The notes under the pieces: model-generated
The model's input: the letters and a program-made list of their open reading frames with translations, nothing else
The model's database searches: none
Told to the model about the DNA's origin: nothing
DNA from: Planctomycetota bacterium
GTDB lineage: Bacteria > Planctomycetota > Phycisphaerae > Phycisphaerales > UBA1924
Length of the DNA: 64,000 nucleotides
Assembly: GCA_018242625.1 (NCBI GenBank)
Contig: JAFEBO010000010.1
Location: 1 to 64,000 of the forward strand
Reading direction: 5' to 3'
Position numbers and translations under genes: made by a program
Shown: positions 30,183 to 38,092 of the stretch, in pieces
How positions within the stretch are numbered: the stretch's first letter is position 1
How the letters are laid out: each line of letters opens with the position of its first letter

Positions 30183-32264
30183 ATGCGAGCGGACTATCTC
30201 AGCTATCAGCGAGCGACCGGCGTCAGTTTCCTGGGCATGGTCATCCAGGGTCTGGCGGCGGCTGTTCTGGTTGTTTACGCGGCTGTAGCGAACGACCACG
30301 CGGCGATGACCGCCGGCCTCTTTGCCGCGGTCGGCGTGGTCGCGTGGTTCACGCTGGGGATCGTGTACGACCAGGCCCGTCGCGAGCGCATCGAGGCGAT
30401 CGAATCGGACACCCTGGGGAGCGATCCTGCCGCCGCCAGCGTCTTTGAGTCCAAGGGCGACGAGTTCAAGGTTGCCGCCCGCAGGCTTCAGGTCATGTAC
30501 CGGGTTTTCTTCCCTGTGGTCAGCATCCTGATCGGCGGCGGACTGATCGCCCTCGGCTGGATGCGATATCTCGACGGTAAGACGCATGTCGACGAAGTGC
30601 CCAATGTCGGAATGCGCGGCTGGGCGATGGGGATCGAGATCAGCATCGGCGTTGCGCTGTTTCTGCTCGCGCGGTACGCGGGCGGCATGGCCCGTCAGCC
30701 GGTGTGGGCGAATCTGCGGGCGGGCGGCGCCATGGCCGCGGGCGTTTCGCTCATGTGCATCGCCCTGATCGTCGGACACATCACCGACATCGTGGGTCCC
30801 GACGGACCGATCCGCTACATGCAGGTCGCCCTGCCGATCGTCCTGATGGTGCTCGGCGGCGAGGTTTTCCTCAATTTCCTGCTTGAAATCTATCGTCCCC
30901 GCAAGGCGGGCGATATCCCGCACCCGGCGTTCGACTCGCGTCTTCTCGGGTTCTTTGCGGCTCCGGAAGCTGTTGCGAAGTCCATCAACGAAGCAATCAA
31001 CTATCAGCTTGGTTACGACGTCTCCTCGACGTGGCTCTACCGGCTTCTGAGCAGGGCCGTTCTTCCGCTTGTCCTGGGCGGGGCGGTGATCATGTGGGGG
31101 CTTTCGTGCTTTTCCGTCATCCTGCCGTACCAGCGTGCGATGCTGCTGCGGTTTGGACGCCCCGTGATGAACGACGTCGGGCCGGGCCTTCTCGTCAAGT
31201 GGCCCTGGCCCATCGATCAAGTGCTCATCCCGGTCGAGATCATCCGCGGGGCCGACGGTAAGGTCGTCGGGACCGAAGAAACCGCCACCGGACTTCGCGA
31301 GCTTCAGCTCGCCACCCAGCCCCCGCTGGGAACGGGCGCGATTCTCTGGACCAACGACCACGTGCGTGAGGAGTTCTATCAGTTTGTGCGACCTGCGGGA
31401 GGCGGCGCCGAGGGCGGCTCCCTCTCGCTGGCGGTGCTTTCGATGGAAATACCGCTCGTCTACTCGGTTTCCAATGTCGAGCTGTTCGAACTGCTGGGTC
31501 CGCCCGCGGTGCGCGACGACATCCTGCGCGCAACCGCTCAGCGCGAAATCGTCCGCTACATGGCGACGCTCACGGTCGACGATGTGCTCGGACCCAAGCG
31601 CGGCGAGATCGGCCGGGATCTGACCAAGAGGATCGAAGCGGCATTCGCCAGCCTCAACCCCGACGCCAGCGGCAAGGGGCAGGGCCCGGGCATCCAGATC
31701 ATCCGCCTCGATGTTGCCGGCGTTCATCCGCCCAAGAAAGTCGCGGCGGACTTTGAGGCGGTTGTCGGTGCAGAGCAGAATCGCCAGGCGAAGATCGATA
31801 AAGCGCGTGCCGAAGCGGTCGAGACGCTGACCAAGGTGGTGGGGAGCGTCGCGCTTTCGGATCAGATCATCGCGGCGTTTGACGAGCTCGACCGGATGCG
31901 GGTGGAGAACGCGACCGAGCGGGCCATCAACGAGAAGGAACACGCGATCCAGGGGCTGCTGGACCAGGCGGGCGGAACGGCCGCCGGCTACATCGCCAAG
32001 GCCAAGGCCGAGCGCTGGCAGCGCCACATGGGAGAGCGGGCCCGTGCGGAGCGGTACGCGGGGCAGCTGGCGAGCTTCCGGGCGGCCCCCGAGATCTTCA
32101 AGGCTTCGCTGTACTTTGATGCGCTGAAAGCGGCAATGGCCGACAGCCGCGTGTACATCACGAGCGACCGGATCCCCGACCTGCGGATCACCACGTCGCT
32201 CCTGGATAAGGAATCTGGCACGGACGTTTTCCGCGAGATCAAGCCGGAAGACGTCCCCAACTGA
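30183..32264 (+). CDS. Polytopic SPFH/Band-7 protein (HflK-like)
   Basis: 693 residues. About seven hydrophobic segments occupy the first 316 residues (near 19-38, 41-63, 109-130, 151-170, 184-204, 213-237, 288-316). The SPFH/prohibitin domain begins at ILPYQRAMLLRFGRPVMNDV (about 315) and continues through LKR-type strands (LSMEIPLVYSVSNVELFELL) to about 550, then a helical stretch with NRQAKIDKARAEAVETL and a coiled-coil-prone tail. HflK/stomatin proteins normally have one membrane anchor, so the multi-span N-terminus is unusual. First gene of a six-gene operon. A longer open frame exists; I started at the ATG giving MRADYLSYQRATGVSF because no homology lies before it. Confidence 0.85.
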   Translation: MRADYLSYQRATGVSFLGMVIQGLAAAVLVVYAAVANDHAAMTAGLFAAVGVVAWFTLGIVYDQARRERIEAIESDTLGSDPAAASVFESKGDEFKVAARRLQVMYRVFFPVVSILIGGGLIALGWMRYLDGKTHVDEVPNVGMRGWAMGIEISIGVALFLLARYAGGMARQPVWANLRAGGAMAAGVSLMCIALIVGHITDIVGPDGPIRYMQVALPIVLMVLGGEVFLNFLLEIYRPRKAGDIPHPAFDSRLLGFFAAPEAVAKSINEAINYQLGYDVSSTWLYRLLSRAVLPLVLGGAVIMWGLSCFSVILPYQRAMLLRFGRPVMNDVGPGLLVKWPWPIDQVLIPVEIIRGADGKVVGTEETATGLRELQLATQPPLGTGAILWTNDHVREEFYQFVRPAGGGAEGGSLSLAVLSMEIPLVYSVSNVELFELLGPPAVRDDILRATAQREIVRYMATLTVDDVLGPKRGEIGRDLTKRIEAAFASLNPDASGKGQGPGIQIIRLDVAGVHPPKKVAADFEAVVGAEQNRQAKIDKARAEAVETLTKVVGSVALSDQIIAAFDELDRMRVENATERAINEKEHAIQGLLDQAGGTAAGYIAKAKAERWQRHMGERARAERYAGQLASFRAAPEIFKASLYFDALKAAMADSRVYITSDRIPDLRITTSLLDKESGTDVFREIKPEDVPN

Positions 32265-32308
32265 GTGTTTGAACCACGGGAGCGCCCGGCGCTTTTGGGA
32301 GAATTGCG

Positions 32309-33343
32309 GTGCGAAAGCTTGTAGTAGTCGTTCTGGCAGTCCTGTTCGTTGCGGCGATGGCCGCGTACACCTGCACCTTCACGGTCCGGTTTACAGACGT
32401 GGCGGTGCTGACGACCTTCGGGAAGGCCGGAGAGAACGCGATCAAGACCGAGCCGGGCCCGTACCTCAAGTGGCCGTACCCGGTGCAGAACGTGACGACG
32501 TACGACCGGCGCGTGCGGTTCGTGCAGGCCCGTTCCGAGACGCAGCAGACCGCGGACGCCCGCCAGATCATCGTCGAGGCGTTTGCCACCTGGCGCGTCA
32601 AGGACCCGCTCAAGTTCTTCCAGCGGTTTTCCAATGCCGGAGATCGCGCGGAGGATCAGTTCGCGCGGGCCGAGAGCACCATCCGCGACAGCCTCCGCAG
32701 CGCGCTGGGCGTGACCAGCCGCTTCCGCATGGATCAGCTCTTCTCGACGGAGGAATCCGGAAGCAAGATCCCGGAGCTTGAGTCGCAGGTTCTCCAGACG
32801 CTCCGTTCCGCGACGTCCGGCGGACAGTCGCTCGACGACCTGGGCATCGAAGTGATGAGCGTCGGCGTCAACCGCCTGCTCCTTCCGGAAGACACGACCA
32901 ACAAGACCATGGACGCGATGATCCAGAACCGGCAGAAGCTGGTGAAGGAGCTTGAGAGTCAGGGCGATTCGCGGGCCGCGGCGATCCGGAGCAAGGCCTT
33001 GTCCGACGCGCAGCGCATCGAGGCGTTCGCCCGTCGCCGCGCCGACGAGATCAAGGCGCAGGGAGATGCGGAGGCCCGCCAGTACTACGAACAGATGAAC
33101 GAGAGCCCGGAGCTTGCAGTCTTCCTCCGCAACGTGGACTTCATCAAAACCACGATGAGCCGGCGCACGACGCTGGTTCTGCCCGACAGCCTGCCCGGCT
33201 TTGACATGCTCTCGCTGACCGCGTTCGACAAGCTCAAGGCGGGCGCGGCCCCGGGCTCTCTGAGCACGGACCCGGCGATCAAGCTCTTCCCCGGCAAGGA
33301 CGGCGCACAACCGGCCCGGCAGAATCCGGAGGCTTCGCGGTGA
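32309..33343 (+). CDS. SPFH/Band-7 protein (HflC-like)
   Basis: 344 residues, GTG start with GGGAG 7-11 nt upstream. A single N-terminal membrane anchor (VVVVLAVLFVAAMAAYTC) is followed directly by the SPFH domain: FTDVAVLTTFGKAG, GPYLKWPYPVQNVTTYDRRV, QIIVEAFATWRVKDPLKFF, LDDLGIEVMSVGVNRLLLPE. The C-terminal helix ALSDAQRIEAFARRRADEIK matches the HflC signature. In E. coli HflC joins HflK in a cage around FtsH. The next gene overlaps its stop by four bases. Confidence 0.9.
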   Translation: MRKLVVVVLAVLFVAAMAAYTCTFTVRFTDVAVLTTFGKAGENAIKTEPGPYLKWPYPVQNVTTYDRRVRFVQARSETQQTADARQIIVEAFATWRVKDPLKFFQRFSNAGDRAEDQFARAESTIRDSLRSALGVTSRFRMDQLFSTEESGSKIPELESQVLQTLRSATSGGQSLDDLGIEVMSVGVNRLLLPEDTTNKTMDAMIQNRQKLVKELESQGDSRAAAIRSKALSDAQRIEAFARRRADEIKAQGDAEARQYYEQMNESPELAVFLRNVDFIKTTMSRRTTLVLPDSLPGFDMLSLTAFDKLKAGAAPGSLSTDPAIKLFPGKDGAQPARQNPEASR

Positions 33344-34791
33344 GCATGAACCCGGACTTTGAGACCAGGAACCTCGCGCCCGACGAGCCCTCGGGCGGGC
33401 CGCCGGCGAGCACCAGGCGTGCCAGCGTCCAGCTCTCGCGGGGGACCGCGCAGGTGCAGACGACCGAAGATCTGATGGCGACCGCCAACAAGTCTCTGTC
33501 GGATGCGCTCGCCGTCACACTCCGCATCGTGCAGTTCTCGATGGTCGTGCTCTTCCTGCTGTTCCTCGTGAGCGGCGTGCAGTCCGTCCGGGAAGGCCAG
33601 AGGGCGATCCGTCTGGTCTTCGGCAGAATCCAGGCGGCGAATCTTCCTCCGGGCTTCCAGCTCTCCTGGCCGTTCCCGATCGGCGAACTCGTCAAGATCG
33701 ATACGGGAGTCGTGACGATCGCGCTCGACAGCCAGTTCTGGCCGCGCATCAACGACCAGGCAAAGGGAAATTCGATCGATGCCCTGAGCAAGGACCCGAA
33801 GCTCAAGCCCGAAAACGACGGTTCGCTCATCACGGCCGATGCGAACCTGGCGCACGCGCAGTGGCGTGTGCAGTATCAGCGTGAGGACACCGAGAAATTC
33901 GCGGAAAACATGCTGCTGCCCTACAAGCAGGGCGACACCACCGTCGACATGTCGCGCGACATCGTGACCGCCGCCTGCGCACGCGGGATCGTCCGCGCCG
34001 TGGCGCAGACCAAGGTCGAAGATCTTCTGCGTCAGGCGGCGGGCGAGACGGGCCACGTCGCCGAGATGGCCAAGTCCATCGCGCAGAAACAGCTCGACCA
34101 GCTCCAGTCCGGAATCCAGATCACGCGCTTCGAACTCACTTCGGTGACCCCGCCGATGTACGTGCGTGAGGCTTTCAACAGCGTTCAGGCCGCGACTTCC
34201 AAGGCGCAGGCCGCGATCGAAAAGGCCGAGACCGAGGCCAAGCAGCTCTTCAACAACAATTCGGGCGAGATCGAGCCCTACCTGATCCGCGAGATCGACA
34301 TGTACGAGCTCGCGGTCAATAACAAGGACGAGAAGGCCCGCGCCGAATACCTCGATCGCATCAACCGGATGCTCGAGGGAAAGCCCGTGACCGTCGACGG
34401 ACGGGTGATCGAGAACAAGGCATCCGGCGAGGTCGCCCAGATGATCAGCCAGGCCTTCCAGTACAAGGGCGAGGTCGTCAACCTGCGCCGCGCCGAGCTC
34501 GCCAACTTCCGCGCCAAGCTCTCGCAGTACAAGTCGAATCCGAGCGTCATGCTTCATCGGGAGTGGTCGGAAGCCATCACGGCGTTCCTCGACCGTGACA
34601 GCGTGCAGCTGATGCTCGTCCCGCTCGCGACCCGCACGCTCGAGCTGCAGCTCTCGGAGGACCCCGTTCTCGCCAAGCGCCGGGAAACGGCCCTTCGTCA
34701 GCAGCAGAACCAGGAAGCCAAGCAGCGTCGCGAGGAAGAGCAGCGCAAGTCCGAATTCAACACGCAGGTCAAGACGCCGATGAGCAGTTGA
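33340..34791 (+). CDS. SPFH/Band-7 protein (HflK-like)
   Basis: 483 residues, GTG start overlapping the previous stop as GTGA; an ATG at 33346 is an alternative. A ~60-residue hydrophilic N-terminus precedes one membrane span (IVQFSMVVLFLLFLVSGV). The SPFH domain follows (VREGQRAIRLVFGRIQAANL, ADANLAHAQWRVQYQREDTE, SGIQITRFELTSVTPPMYVREAF). A long helical region includes KAQAAIEKAETEAKQLFNNN, and the C-terminus is Gln/Lys/Glu-rich. This is the usual HflK layout, so it is the likely partner of the HflC-like protein. Confidence 0.9.
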   Translation: MSMNPDFETRNLAPDEPSGGPPASTRRASVQLSRGTAQVQTTEDLMATANKSLSDALAVTLRIVQFSMVVLFLLFLVSGVQSVREGQRAIRLVFGRIQAANLPPGFQLSWPFPIGELVKIDTGVVTIALDSQFWPRINDQAKGNSIDALSKDPKLKPENDGSLITADANLAHAQWRVQYQREDTEKFAENMLLPYKQGDTTVDMSRDIVTAACARGIVRAVAQTKVEDLLRQAAGETGHVAEMAKSIAQKQLDQLQSGIQITRFELTSVTPPMYVREAFNSVQAATSKAQAAIEKAETEAKQLFNNNSGEIEPYLIREIDMYELAVNNKDEKARAEYLDRINRMLEGKPVTVDGRVIENKASGEVAQMISQAFQYKGEVVNLRRAELANFRAKLSQYKSNPSVMLHREWSEAITAFLDRDSVQLMLVPLATRTLELQLSEDPVLAKRRETALRQQQNQEAKQRREEEQRKSEFNTQVKTPMSS

Positions 34792-34807
34792 TCGCCCGGA
34801 GTGACCG

Positions 34808-36109
34808 ATGGCCTCACCCCAGAGCATTTCGAGCACCAGCACCGCGGGCAGCCCTCCGGTGGTTGTGTGTCAGAACCTGACCAAGGTCTTTAAGGACTTC
34901 TGGCTTCGGGCCAACGCCCGGGCGGTGGACAACCTTTCGTTCGAGATCCGCCCGCGGGAAGTCTTCGGGCTTCTGGGCCCCAACGGCTCGGGCAAGTCCA
35001 CCACCATCAAAATCATCCTCGGCCTGCTGCGCCCCACCAGCGGGCGTGTCGCGGTCTTCGGGAAGCCGCCGTCGGACGTCGCCATCAAGAAGCGGATCGG
35101 ATACCTGCCCGAAGAGTCGTACCTCTACCAGTTTCTCAACGCGCGCGAGACGCTCCAGTACTACGCGAAGCTCTTCCAGCTCGACTATCGCACGCGTGAA
35201 CACCGCATCGACGAACTGATTGACATGGTGGGGCTGAGCAGCGCCCAGTTCCGCCCGGTGCGCGATTACTCCAAGGGAATGCAGCGCCGCATCGGCATCG
35301 CCCAGGCTCTCATCAACGATCCCGATTTCCTCATCCTCGACGAGCCCACCACCGGCCTTGATCCTGTCGGCACGCGGCAGGTCAAGGACCTGATCATCGA
35401 GCTCGGCCGGCGCGGCAAGACGATCCTGCTGTCCAGCCACCTGCTCGCCGACGTCGAAGACTGCGTGCACCGGATGGTCGTTCTCTACGGCGGCCAGAAG
35501 CGCGAAGAAGGCACATGCGACTCGCTGCTCGAATCTCAGGACCGCACGACCATCGAGGCCGATTCCCTCGACGATGCGACCATCGCCGAGATCGACGAGG
35601 TCATCCGGCGACGCACCGCGGGCCACAAGAGCATCCTCAAGGTCGCCCGGCCACGCCAGCGACTCGAAGAGTTCTTCCTGCAGATCGTCGAGAAGGCTCG
35701 CGCGAGCCAGGTCGCAACCTCCGGCGCTCTCGCCGGCGGCCCGACGGCCAGCTTCCTGCTGGGCGAAGGCCAGCAGTTTGCCGGTGACAATCTGATCGAC
35801 AAGCTCACCGCCGCCGTCGGCCCGCAGGCGGTCACGCAGGTGGTCGCCCCTGCTGCAACCCTTCCGTCACCGCAGGCTTCAGGACCCGACCAGAACGTCA
35901 TCGGTTCCCTGCTCAACAGCGAGCCCGCCAAGGTGGCCCAAAGCCCAAGCCAAGGCCTACCTCCAAGCCAGGGCCCGGCCCAAGGGCCAATCCAGGGGCC
36001 GGCCCGCGGCGGTCCGGCTGTTTCTCCGGCGCGGCCGTCTGAAGCCGCCAACATCGATGCAGACCTGATCTCGAAGTTGACCGGCCAGCAATCGGAGAAG
36101 CGAGAGTGA
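34808..36109 (+). CDS. ABC transporter ATP-binding protein with Gln/Pro-rich tail
   Basis: 433 residues. The ATPase core holds Walker A LLGPNGSGKSTT (about 55-66), the signature-region YSKGMQRRIGIAQALI (about 155) and Walker B FLILDEPTTGLDP (about 175), plus the H-loop LLSSHLL. The ABC-2/CcmA-type subfamily is likely. About 130 residues follow the core, and the last 60 are low-complexity with repeated QGP and SQG tripeptides (LPPSQGPAQGPIQGPARGG). GTGA overlap with the permease at 36106 implies coupled translation of an ATPase-permease pair. It starts 17 nt after the HflK-like gene. Confidence 0.93.
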   Translation: MASPQSISSTSTAGSPPVVVCQNLTKVFKDFWLRANARAVDNLSFEIRPREVFGLLGPNGSGKSTTIKIILGLLRPTSGRVAVFGKPPSDVAIKKRIGYLPEESYLYQFLNARETLQYYAKLFQLDYRTREHRIDELIDMVGLSSAQFRPVRDYSKGMQRRIGIAQALINDPDFLILDEPTTGLDPVGTRQVKDLIIELGRRGKTILLSSHLLADVEDCVHRMVVLYGGQKREEGTCDSLLESQDRTTIEADSLDDATIAEIDEVIRRRTAGHKSILKVARPRQRLEEFFLQIVEKARASQVATSGALAGGPTASFLLGEGQQFAGDNLIDKLTAAVGPQAVTQVVAPAATLPSPQASGPDQNVIGSLLNSEPAKVAQSPSQGLPPSQGPAQGPIQGPARGGPAVSPARPSEAANIDADLISKLTGQQSEKRE

Positions 36110-38082
36110 AGTTCGGCGAACGCATCGCGGCGCTGGACCGGCTGCAGAAGTCGCGGTTCTTCAAACTGATCGCGACCGCCGTGATTGTTCTGGCCGGCGC
36201 GGGTGGCTTCGTCACGTACCTCGTCAAATACCGCGAGACGCCCGCGCACGTCGAGTACCAGCCGCCTCCCGCCGCGCCGACTTCCGCCCAGGCGCCCGAA
36301 AAGAAAGATGCGGCGGGCGGCACCAACAACCCCGTGGTCCAGAGCGAGGTTGCGAGCGCCGAAGATGCGCAGATGCGCGTCGCGGCGAAGGTGATCAACG
36401 ACATTCTCAGCCATCGCGCCGACCCCACCCGCGTGGGTGTCACGATCGCGTCGGCCGTCGCCTTTGCCGTTCTCGCCGTCTGGCTCGGGCTAGGGATCTG
36501 GTACGCCATTCTCGCGCTGCTGCTCTGGGCGATCTACGCCGCCGGACAGAATCTGTCGGGATTGGGCGGGTGGGCGACGTTTTTGGTGGGCGTCGGAAGT
36601 CTGTGGGCGATTTTCCTGGCGCTCATCGCAGGTGTGCGCATCCTGCTCTCGGCTCCGCACCCGATCTTTTCGATCGCGCGCAACACGCTCGATCAGGCGG
36701 TGCGCATGAAGATCTCCGCGATCTTCGTGGTCCTGCTTGTGTTCCTGCTCGCTTCGATGCCTCTGCTGCTCGATCCGGGGCAGAATCTCCGTTACAGGGT
36801 GCAGAGCTTTCTGCAGTACGGCATCGGGCTGTCGTACACGATCATCGCAACCCTCACGGCCCTCTTCTCCGTCTACACCGTCGCCACCGAACAGCGCGAC
36901 CGCGTGATCTGGCAGACGGTGACCAAGCCCGTCTCCGCCAGCAGCTACGTGCTCGGAAAGTGGCTGGGAGTCGTCTCGCTTTCGGCGGTGCTGATCGCAG
37001 TCACCGGGGGCGCCGTTTTCATGTTCACCGAATACCTCCGCGCCAGCCCGGCGGAGGGTGAGAAAAACGCCTACGTCGCCGAAGACGGGGGCTACGTCAC
37101 TCCCGACCGCAAGATCCTCGAAACGCAGATCCTCACCGCACGGGTTCCCATCGCGTTCAATCCGCCCGCGATCGACGAGAACGCGTTCAATGAGAACGTG
37201 GACTCCCGCGTGAAGGCCGAGCAGATGCAGCGCCCCAACTTCGGCAAAGATCCCGCCGACAGGCAGTTCATCGCCGATGAGCTCCGCAAGGCGGTGATGA
37301 TCGAGTATCGATCCATCGAGCCCGGGCACGGCCGCGAGTACGTGTTCGACGGTCTCAAGGAGGCCAAGGAACGCGGCCTGCCCGTCATCCTGCGTTACCG
37401 CCCGGAGTCCGGCAGCAACCGGCCCGATCTTCTTTACAGCCTCACATTCCTCTTTCCCGCGAACGGGGCCTCGGCGCTCGAGAAAGTCGCACTCGCGCAG
37501 GCGCACAACATCTGGCTCAGCCCCAACGTGATCGATAAGGACGGCAGGCTCAAGGTCGAGATCGTCAACGGCGACTACTTCAATCGCGTCTCCAACGGCG
37601 GGACGATCTATTTCGCCCCCGACGCCCTCGAAGTTTCCTTCTCCGCCGGCAGCTACCGCATGAATTTCATGCGGGTTTTCGTCGTGCTCTGGCTCAAGAC
37701 CGCCTTTGTCGCCATGGCCGGAATTTTCTGCGCCACCTTCCTCTCCTTCTCTGTTGCCTCCCTCACCACCTTCGGCATCTTCCTCGTCGCGGAGAGCTCC
37801 CGCTTCATCACCGACGCCCGCGAGAACTGGAACATCACCGATAACAAGGGCCACGAGATCCTGCTGCTGGCGATCGTCGACCGGGTGGCCGGCGCTGTTT
37901 CCGCACCACTGCGCTTCTATGCCGACCTCAAGCCGACCCAGCGCCTCGTCGACGGCCTGCTCCTCCCCTGGTCCAGTATTTTTACGGGCGGCCTGCTGCT
38001 CATCCTGCTCACGGTCATCCTCTTCTCGCTCGCTTCCTACGTCTTCCGCTCGCGCGAACTTGCCGTCTACTCCGGCCACTAA
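36106..38082 (+). CDS. ABC-2 type transporter permease, large
   Basis: 658-residue membrane protein, GTG start overlapping the ATPase stop. An N-terminal span (LIATAVIVLAGAGGFVTYLV) and a Pro/Ala-rich linker (about 45-80) precede spans near 110-145 and 155-180. The ABC-2 core follows: IFVVLLVFLLASMPLLL, SYTIIATLTALFSVYTVA, the KPVSASSYVLGKWLG loop, and AVLIAVTGGAVFMFTEYL. A large extracytoplasmic domain occupies about 325-520, after which come three C-terminal spans. It shares its core motif with the permease at 28481. Confidence 0.9.
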   Translation: MKFGERIAALDRLQKSRFFKLIATAVIVLAGAGGFVTYLVKYRETPAHVEYQPPPAAPTSAQAPEKKDAAGGTNNPVVQSEVASAEDAQMRVAAKVINDILSHRADPTRVGVTIASAVAFAVLAVWLGLGIWYAILALLLWAIYAAGQNLSGLGGWATFLVGVGSLWAIFLALIAGVRILLSAPHPIFSIARNTLDQAVRMKISAIFVVLLVFLLASMPLLLDPGQNLRYRVQSFLQYGIGLSYTIIATLTALFSVYTVATEQRDRVIWQTVTKPVSASSYVLGKWLGVVSLSAVLIAVTGGAVFMFTEYLRASPAEGEKNAYVAEDGGYVTPDRKILETQILTARVPIAFNPPAIDENAFNENVDSRVKAEQMQRPNFGKDPADRQFIADELRKAVMIEYRSIEPGHGREYVFDGLKEAKERGLPVILRYRPESGSNRPDLLYSLTFLFPANGASALEKVALAQAHNIWLSPNVIDKDGRLKVEIVNGDYFNRVSNGGTIYFAPDALEVSFSAGSYRMNFMRVFVVLWLKTAFVAMAGIFCATFLSFSVASLTTFGIFLVAESSRFITDARENWNITDNKGHEILLLAIVDRVAGAVSAPLRFYADLKPTQRLVDGLLLPWSSIFTGGLLLILLTVILFSLASYVFRSRELAVYSGH

Positions 38083-38092
38083 GGAAGTCTGA

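Noticed and set aside
29991-32027. 678-residue minus-strand frame
   Set aside because: Antisense to the SPFH gene with recognisable domain; Arg/His/Asp-rich shadow.
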